A stretch of DNA of 28,532 bases, taken from JARRJS01 sp037388885 (GTDB lineage Bacteria > Gemmatimonadota > Gemmatimonadetes > Longimicrobiales > RSA9). The stretch covers positions 1 to 28,532 of the forward strand of contig JARRJS010000048.1 in NCBI GenBank assembly GCA_037388885.1, read 5' to 3'. The notes under the pieces are model-generated. The model saw only the letters and a list, made by a program, of their open reading frames with translations. It searched no databases and was not told the DNA's origin. The position numbers and the translations under genes are program-made. Shown here piece after piece: positions 23,178 through 28,532 of this stretch. Numbering within the stretch: position 1 is the first letter of the stretch; each line of letters opens with the position of its first letter.

Positions 23178-23714
23178 ATGCCAAACGTCCGTCCTGCACG
23201 CACCGAGTACTACATGGGCATCGCGATGGCCGTGCGCCGACGCGCGAACTGCCTGGGCAACCGCGTCGGTGCGATCCTGGTGTTGAACGACCACATCGTG
23301 TCCACGGGCTACAACGGCACGCCGGCGGGCATGCCCAACTGTGAGGAAGGCGGGTGCGAGCGTTGTGCCCATCGGGATCGGTACCGCTCGGCGGAAGGGT
23401 ACGACGTCTGTGTGTGCGTGCACGCGGAGCAGAACACGTTGCTGAGCGCGGCGCGGTTCGGGATCCACGTGGAGGGGGCCGTGCTGTATTCGACGATGCG
23501 GCCGTGCTTCAGCTGTGCGAAGCTGCTGCTGCAGGCCCGCATCCACCAGGTCCACTACCTGCACGACTGGAAGCACCCGGACGATGACCTGTGGCACTCT
23601 TACATGGAGTTGCAGAACCGGTTTCCCGGGGGCGTGCACAAGGTGGACCTGACGGACCCGGACGAGCGTTGGGCGGTTTCCGCGATCCGAGAGGCGTCGC
23701 GGGAGGCGAAATAG
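23178..23714 (+). CDS. dCMP deaminase (ComEB family)
   Basis: Zinc enzyme that deaminates dCMP to dUMP for thymidylate synthesis in the cytoplasm. 178 residues from ATG at 23178, just after GAGGG (short spacing); this start gives the normal family N-terminus RPARTEYYMGIAMAVRRRAN. Zinc and catalytic residues: His82 and Glu84 in CVCVHAEQN, Cys110 and Cys113 in RPCFSCAK. The family block STGYNGTPAGMPNCEEGGC includes the cysteine-rich insert of the dCMP deaminase group, and LHDWKHPDDD is near the C-terminus. An upstream in-frame ATG at 23121 is possible but has no family similarity. The stop lies 6 bp from the stop of the convergent neighbour. Confidence 0.93.
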   Translation: MPNVRPARTEYYMGIAMAVRRRANCLGNRVGAILVLNDHIVSTGYNGTPAGMPNCEEGGCERCAHRDRYRSAEGYDVCVCVHAEQNTLLSAARFGIHVEGAVLYSTMRPCFSCAKLLLQARIHQVHYLHDWKHPDDDLWHSYMELQNRFPGGVHKVDLTDPDERWAVSAIREASREAK

Positions 23715-23720
23715 CCCCGA

Positions 23721-24419
23721 TTAGTGATCGTCGGTGAACGTGCTCTGGATCAGGTCCACGTCTTCCAGAAACTCACCGGCCAGCGCGCGGGCACGCACGT
23801 GTAGATGGCTCTGCAGCGCCCCGGCCAGGTCCGCCAGCCTGCGTTCGATGGTTGCGTTCAGGTTGGGCGCATGTTGCACGAGCTGCGGCTGCACGGCGGC
23901 GTAGGTTTCCCGGATCTCCCGGAGCGCGCTGCGAGCCGCCGCCCAGGAGCCCTGCTCGGCCGTGTATCGCAGGTCACGGGCGGCGACGTCGAGGTGGGCG
24001 ACGGCGAGCTGCGCCGGCGTCGAGAACGCCGCCACCAGCGGGAGCAAAGCCCGGCCCACGGCGTTCGCCGACGTGAGTGCCGGCAAGCGCCGCTGGTCTT
24101 CCAGCCGGTTGGCCAGCGAGTCGATGAACACGGGAAACTCCGGCCCTTCGTCCCGATGGTTGAAACGCCCCCCGGCTTCCGCCACCTGCTCCAGGCTGTC
24201 CAGTGTCGGGACCATCCGCTGAAAGGCGAAGAGTTTCTTCTGCGCGGCGTCCCAGCGTCCGGCAGCGATGTCGTCCTGCAGCTTGTCCGTGATGTTGCCG
24301 GCCTGGTGCAGGACGGCCGCGGCCTGGGCCGACGAGCCGGTCACCGCCTGCGCCGGGAGTGACTCCGCCAGCGCGGCACACATCACGGTCACGCCGATGG
24401 CCAGCCGCGTTGCTTTCAT
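23721..24419 (-). CDS. Exported helical protein of unknown function, divergent to the cytochrome-porin
   Basis: 232 residues, family not recognised. The ATG at 24419 has GGAG 6 nt upstream and is followed by a signal peptide (MKATRLAIGVTVMCAALAES, cleavage likely after LPAQA). The rest is mainly predicted amphipathic helix rich in Ala, Leu, Arg and Gln, with no Cys, no CXXCH and no membrane helix, so a soluble periplasmic helical bundle is likely. Segments such as GNITDKLQDDIAAGRWDAAQ and DVAARDLRYTAEQGSWAAA look like two related helical hairpins, perhaps an internal repeat. Four-helix periplasmic proteins of this kind sometimes sit next to electron-transport genes; its head-to-head placement with the fused cytochrome-porin suggests joint regulation, but no function can be assigned. 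Confidence 0.8.
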   Translation of the reverse strand: MKATRLAIGVTVMCAALAESLPAQAVTGSSAQAAAVLHQAGNITDKLQDDIAAGRWDAAQKKLFAFQRMVPTLDSLEQVAEAGGRFNHRDEGPEFPVFIDSLANRLEDQRRLPALTSANAVGRALLPLVAAFSTPAQLAVAHLDVAARDLRYTAEQGSWAAARSALREIRETYAAVQPQLVQHAPNLNATIERRLADLAGALQSHLHVRARALAGEFLEDVDLIQSTFTDDH

Positions 24420-24568
24420 GTCTATCTCCAGAACGTGTGTCGTCACCGGCTCGGCTGCGCATGCAAACCGGATTCTGCAACGGCCCCTCGGTCGGCCCTG
24501 CCGGGTCCGCGGCTTCTTTCTTGCGTTGCGCATGAAAAATCCTGCAGCCCTTGACGAAGAGAGGATTC
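24420..24568. promoter_or_regulatory. Divergent intergenic region with a repeated TGCGCATGnAAA motif
   Basis: 149 bp between the divergent exported protein and cytochrome-porin genes. TGCGCATGCAAA (24456-24467) and TGCGCATGAAAA (24527-24538) are direct repeats 71 bp apart, each containing the palindrome TGCGCA. They could be operator sites. No promoter boxes were called. Confidence 0.25.
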
Positions 24569-25993
24569 ATGTCGCAACCCCTACACCGCGTGCTTGGCCT
24601 GGTCGCGCTCTGCATCGGCCTGCTCAGCGCCGGTCCACTGGCGGCCTTGACCGGGACGGCTTCACCGACCATCACGATGCGGGATGGCTCAGTGCTCCGC
24701 ACGAACGTCAAGGTGCCGCTTTCCGAGCTGAACGTCCCCGTTCCGAGCTTTGCGCGGCAGACGAACCTGCCGTGCAACGTCTGCCACACGTCGTTCCCGC
24801 AGCTCACCGCGTTCGGCCGCGCATTCAAGCTGAACGGGTACACAATGGTCGGCATGAAGCAAGTGAAAACGCAAGGGCAGGGTCCCGGCTCGTTGGCGCT
24901 GGATGAGATTCCACCCGTCTCGGCGATGGCGCAGGCGACGATGACGAACGTGGCCCGAACCGTTCCCGGCACGCAGAACAACACGGCCGCGTTTCCGCAG
25001 GAGTTCAGCCTGTTCGTAGGCGAAGCGATCACGCCGCACATCGGCACGTTCATACAGTTTACTTACGCGGCCGCCGACGGCTCGTTCGGTTGGGACAACG
25101 CGGAGATCCGTTATGCGACCCACATGCAGCTGGACTCGAAGCCTCTCACGTTCGGCCTGACGCTCAACAACAACCCGACCATGCAGGACGTGTGGAACAG
25201 CACGCCGGCATGGAGCTATCCGTTTGCGGGTTCGGAAGCCGCGCCGGGTCCGAACGCGGCGCCCATCATCTCCGACGCGCTGGCCCAGCAGGTCGTGGGG
25301 CTGGGAGCCTACGCGTTCTGGAACAACACCGTGTACCTGGAGCTGACCGGGTACCGCTCTGCGCCGCAGGGCGCCCCGAGCCCGGCCAACGTCCTTTCGG
25401 AAGGCACGATCAACGGCTTGACCCCGTACTGGCGGTTGGCCGTGACGCGGTCGTTCGGCCAGCAGTCACTCGAGGTGGGCACGTTCGGACTGGCCAGCCG
25501 GATCTTCCCGACGGGAATCTCGGGGCCCACGGACCACTACACGGACGTAGGCCTCGACGCGCAATACCAGCGGCCCATGGCCACGTCGGTCCTGACGGCG
25601 CGTGGCTCCTGGATCCACGAGAAACAGATGCTGGACGCCAGCTTCGCGGCAGGCGACGCGGCGAATCCGACCAACAGCCTGAACACGTTCAACATCAACG
25701 GCACGCTGCTGCTGGACAGGGGCCTCGGTTTCACGGCAGGCGTCTTCGCGACGTCGGGCACGGCGGACACTGGCCTTTATCCGGCGGACCCCACCGACGG
25801 CAGCGCCACGGGCAGCCCCAACAGCAACGGCTTCATCGGCCAGTTCGACTTCGATCCGTGGCAGAACACGCGAATCGCGCTCCAGTACGTCCTTTACAAC
25901 AAGTTCAACGGCGGGAGCGCCAACTACGACGGCACCGGTCGTAACGCGTCCAACAACGACACCCTGTTCCTCATGGCCTGGCTGGTGTTCTGA
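24569..25993 (+). CDS. Cyc2-like fused monohaem cytochrome c-porin, outer membrane
   Basis: 474 residues from ATG at 24569 (GAGG 4 nt upstream; a TTG 18 bp earlier is less likely). A signal peptide of about 27 residues is followed by one haem site, C69-N-V-C-H73, inside VPSFARQTNLPCNVCHTSFP and then FGRAFKLNGYT. As I recall, Fe(II)-oxidising Cyc2 proteins have this layout: an ARQT...CxxCH...FGR.FK..GYT segment, then a beta-barrel porin, total about 450-490 residues. From about residue 120 to the end, short alternating strands with Trp/Tyr/Phe girdles and a final FLMAWLVF (terminal Phe) fit a porin barrel inserted by BAM. The expected role is electron transfer across the outer membrane. Related proteins occur in bacteria not known to oxidise iron, so the donor is open. 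Confidence 0.85.
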   Translation: MSQPLHRVLGLVALCIGLLSAGPLAALTGTASPTITMRDGSVLRTNVKVPLSELNVPVPSFARQTNLPCNVCHTSFPQLTAFGRAFKLNGYTMVGMKQVKTQGQGPGSLALDEIPPVSAMAQATMTNVARTVPGTQNNTAAFPQEFSLFVGEAITPHIGTFIQFTYAAADGSFGWDNAEIRYATHMQLDSKPLTFGLTLNNNPTMQDVWNSTPAWSYPFAGSEAAPGPNAAPIISDALAQQVVGLGAYAFWNNTVYLELTGYRSAPQGAPSPANVLSEGTINGLTPYWRLAVTRSFGQQSLEVGTFGLASRIFPTGISGPTDHYTDVGLDAQYQRPMATSVLTARGSWIHEKQMLDASFAAGDAANPTNSLNTFNINGTLLLDRGLGFTAGVFATSGTADTGLYPADPTDGSATGSPNSNGFIGQFDFDPWQNTRIALQYVLYNKFNGGSANYDGTGRNASNNDTLFLMAWLVF

Positions 25994-26074
25994 CGGCGGT
26001 CGGGCGAAACAGCGCCACCGGGCGCTGATTAAACCGGTACCGGCTTGATCACACCGTGAAGTCGGCCGAGACAA

Positions 26075-26106
26075 AGGGGCCGGGCCGCAATTGCGGCCCG
26101 GCCCCT
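26075..26106. terminator. Perfect 32-bp palindrome between convergent genes
   Basis: A 16-bp arm AGGGGCCGGGCCGCAA is followed directly by its exact reverse complement TTGCGGCCCGGCCCCT. It lies 82 bp after the cytochrome-porin stop and 59 bp after the minus-strand M16 protease stop. On the minus strand it is followed by TTTG, on the plus strand by no T-run. A two-way terminator is the simplest reading. Confidence 0.7.
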
Positions 26107-26164
26107 CAACGGTCCTCGCTCAACGGTCGTCGGTCTCGCCAAGCCGGCAGCGCCGGCAGGACGC

Positions 26165-28532
26165 CTACTGCGCCACCACCTCGCCTTCCGGGTTCAGCAC
26201 CTTGATCGCCCCGAACCCGAGCTGTCGCACGCTATCCTCGATCTTGGAGCGGTCGCCCACCACCACCCAGATCAACCGATCGGAATGGATCAGCCGCTTC
26301 GCCTCCTGCTGCACGGCAGGCAGGGCCAGGTCGCGGACGTGGCTGGCGTACGTCTGCCAGTAGTCATCCGGCAGGCCCAAGCTGACCATCTCCGAGATGG
26401 ATGATTCGATGGCGCGGATGGTCTCCCAACGGCCGGGTAGCGTCTTCACCTGCCCGTCCTTGACCTTCGCGAGCTCATCCGCAGTGGGCGGCTTCTGCGA
26501 GGCGATGCCCGTGAACTCGTTCATGAGCTCCTGCATGGCCGCCGCCGTTTTGTCCGTCTGGATGGGTGCATAGGCGAAGAACGGACGCGGGCCGCGAGCC
26601 GACGGCACTATGGTGCGCGCGCCGTACGACCAGTGCTTGTCCTCCCGCAGGTTCATGTTCACCCGTGACGTAAACGCGCCACCGAGCACGTAGTTGACCG
26701 CCTGGAGCGCGAATTCATCCGCATTGGACGGAGGCGGGAAGGCTTCGCCCACGATGATGACCGATTGCTGGGCCCCGGGCCGATCCATCAGGTAGACCAC
26801 GCCCACGTTCCGCGCAGGCGGCGGGCCGATGTGCTTCTCCGGCACGTCCCGCTGCTGCCAGCCCTTGAACCGGGCCTCCAGCATGGGGCGCAGCTCGTCC
26901 ATGCCGATATCGCCCACCACGATGAGCGTGGCGTTGTTGGGGCGGAACCACGTGTCGTGGAACTTCACCAGGTCGTCGCGCGTCATCGCCTGCACGTCGG
27001 ACGCGTAGCCGGAACCCGTGAACGGGATGCCGTACGGATGGTCCTTGCCGTAGAGGAGGACCGGGAACACGCGCAGGGCCATCGCAAACGGGCTGGCCTG
27101 CTCCCGCTGGATGCCCACCAGCTGCTGCTGCTTCAGCCGCTGGAAGTCCGAGTCGGGGAAGGACGGCCGCAGGATCACGTCGGCGAACAGGTCCAGCGAC
27201 GGCGCCAGGTTCTCCTTCAGCGCCGACAGGTCCACGTACGACGCGTCGAGGTCCGAGCCTGTGCTCAGCCGTGCGCCCAGACGGGCCTGCGCGTCACTGA
27301 TCTGGAGAGCCGACATGCTCTCGGTGCCCTCGTCCATCATGTTCAGCGCCAGGTCGGCCGTGCCCGGCCGGGCGAACTGGTCGGCCGCGTAGCCGGCGTC
27401 CACCTGCAGCGAGAAGCTGACAATGGGCAGGGTGTGCCGCTCGGCCAGCACGACCTTCAGCCCATTGGACAGCGTGGCCCGTTCCAAGGCCGGGAACGCG
27501 GGCTCCGGGGCCGGGCCTGCGTCCGGCACCTTCGAGCGGTCGACGTCTGTCCCCGCAGCGGCCAGCTTGCCGTACGGCACCACGTCCAGTGCAAAGATGC
27601 CATCACTCAGCCACTTCCTGGCTGCGTCCCGCACGTCCGCCGGCGTGGCGCTCATCATCCATTGACGATACTGGCGGTACGCGTCCGGAGAACCGCCGTA
27701 CACCTGGCTCTCCGCCAGCACGTCCGACTTGCCGCCGAAGCCGCCGATCCGCTCCAGCCCGCGCAGGAACGACGCGTGCGCCGATGCCTTCACGCGCGCC
27801 AGCTCGTCGGCCGTGGGGCCGTCCGCCAGGAAGCGGGCCATCTCCTCATCGAGTGCGGCCTCCACACGAGACAGCTCGACCCCCGGCTTGGCCGACGCCA
27901 CGAGGATGAAGTTGCCGCCGATCTCCTTGTCGTTCACGCCCGCGCGCGCGTCCGTCGCGATCTGGTCATGGTACACCAGCCGCTTGTAGAGCCGGGAGCT
28001 CTTGCCGCTGGACAGCACGGCGGAGGCCAGCTCCAGGTACGCCAGGTCGCGACTTCCCCATGCCGGGACGTTCCAGACCTTGTACACACGGGCCTGTGGC
28101 ACTCGATCCTGCAGCACGGCCCGGTGTTCCCCGTGCATCGGCGCCGGCCACGCTTCCTGCTTCTCGATGGGCGGCGTGGGCGGGATCGAGCCGAAGTACT
28201 CCTCTACCTTCGCCTTCGCCTGCTCCGGCGTGATGTCGCCGGCCACGACCAGCACCGCGTTGTTCGGACCGTAGTAGGTCTTGAACCAGTTGCGCACGTC
28301 GTCCAGGGAGGCCGCGTCCAGGTCGGCCATGGAACCGATCACGGAATGCGCGTACGGATGCCCCTCCGGGTACACCGACTTCTGGATCAGTTCGAAACCG
28401 CGGCCGTACGGCTGGTTCTCGCCCTGCCGCTTCTCGTTCTGGACGACGCCTCGCTGCTCGTCCAGCTTGCCCTGGTCGATGGCCCCCAGGAGGTGGCCCA
28501 TGCGGTCGGATTCCATCCACAGCGCGACATCC
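26165..28532 (-). CDS. Fused M16 zinc metalloprotease (insulinase/pitrilysin family), N-terminus beyond right edge
   Basis: 789 codons including the stop are visible and the frame is open at the right edge, so the start, any signal peptide and the HXXEH zinc motif of the first catalytic domain lie outside. The visible part starts just after that motif with LWMESDRMGHLL and LDEQRGVVQNEKRQ, which carries the third zinc ligand (the distal Glu) region, then NNAVLVVAGDI and the rest of the first half. The second half starts at about SNGLKVVLAERHTLPIVSFS and keeps the fold (NNATLIVVGDIG, GGAFTSRVNMNLREDKHWSY), but the place of HXXEH reads ADLALNMMDEGT, so it is a non-catalytic partner half. Such tandem M16 proteins are exported or lipoprotein proteases that clear peptides in the periplasm. 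Confidence 0.94.
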   Translation of the reverse strand, partial: DVALWMESDRMGHLLGAIDQGKLDEQRGVVQNEKRQGENQPYGRGFELIQKSVYPEGHPYAHSVIGSMADLDAASLDDVRNWFKTYYGPNNAVLVVAGDITPEQAKAKVEEYFGSIPPTPPIEKQEAWPAPMHGEHRAVLQDRVPQARVYKVWNVPAWGSRDLAYLELASAVLSSGKSSRLYKRLVYHDQIATDARAGVNDKEIGGNFILVASAKPGVELSRVEAALDEEMARFLADGPTADELARVKASAHASFLRGLERIGGFGGKSDVLAESQVYGGSPDAYRQYRQWMMSATPADVRDAARKWLSDGIFALDVVPYGKLAAAGTDVDRSKVPDAGPAPEPAFPALERATLSNGLKVVLAERHTLPIVSFSLQVDAGYAADQFARPGTADLALNMMDEGTESMSALQISDAQARLGARLSTGSDLDASYVDLSALKENLAPSLDLFADVILRPSFPDSDFQRLKQQQLVGIQREQASPFAMALRVFPVLLYGKDHPYGIPFTGSGYASDVQAMTRDDLVKFHDTWFRPNNATLIVVGDIGMDELRPMLEARFKGWQQRDVPEKHIGPPPARNVGVVYLMDRPGAQQSVIIVGEAFPPPSNADEFALQAVNYVLGGAFTSRVNMNLREDKHWSYGARTIVPSARGPRPFFAYAPIQTDKTAAAMQELMNEFTGIASQKPPTADELAKVKDGQVKTLPGRWETIRAIESSISEMVSLGLPDDYWQTYASHVRDLALPAVQQEAKRLIHSDRLIWVVVGDRSKIEDSVRQLGFGAIKVLNPEGEVVAQ

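Overview
The window is GC-rich (roughly two thirds G+C by eye) chromosomal DNA from a Gram-negative bacterium that secretes many proteins. The gene mix points to Gemmatimonadota or a close relative: a DUF5916/CBM9-type outer-membrane protein, an S46 dipeptidyl peptidase, a fused M16 protease, a lipoprotein gamma-glutamyltransferase and multihaem cytochromes. This placement is inference; there is no rRNA or other marker gene here.

Layout from left to right. (1) Minus strand: a gamma-glutamyltransferase lipoprotein cut by the left edge, then a KAS III (FabH-like) gene broken by a frameshift. (2) Minus strand, a compact set transcribed glnA -> octahaem cytochrome c of the hydroxylamine oxidoreductase (HAO) family -> polytopic membrane protein with an internal two-fold repeat and four matched histidines. 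The last two genes overlap by one base. (3) Plus strand: DUF5916 outer-membrane protein, S46 peptidase (DPP11-like by one residue) and a rhodanese lipoprotein. (4) Minus strand, an 10.6-kb operon: acyl-CoA dehydrogenase -> 2738-residue iterative type I PKS/PUFA-synthase-like megasynthase (KS-AT-KS-ACP-ACP-KR-DH) -> Sfp-type phosphopantetheinyl transferase, the last two overlapping by one base. (5) A 506-bp non-coding stretch holding twelve 13-bp tandem repeats, then a dCMP deaminase (+). (6) A divergent pair: an exported helical protein (-) and a Cyc2-like fused monohaem cytochrome-porin (+), the latter ending at a perfect 32-bp palindrome. (7) A fused M16 protease (-) cut by the right edge.

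Three functional stories stand out. The glnA/HAO-like/membrane set looks like a membrane-anchored reductive nitrogen module placed next to ammonium assimilation; the HAO homologue seems to lack the cross-linking tyrosine needed for hydroxylamine oxidation, and the glutamine synthetase lacks the adenylylation tyrosine. The megasynthase operon has its own PPTase, yet both carrier domains have Thr where the phosphopantetheine Ser should be. The fused cytochrome-porin suggests electron exchange across the outer membrane.

At DNA level there is a dispersed G-rich repeat (core CAGGCGGGGGCGGGGGC) at gene ends and at megasynthase domain linkers, read in more than one frame. There is also a short palindromic element whose arm supplies the stop codon of the membrane-protein gene. 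No tRNA, rRNA, CRISPR array, transposase or phage gene was seen.
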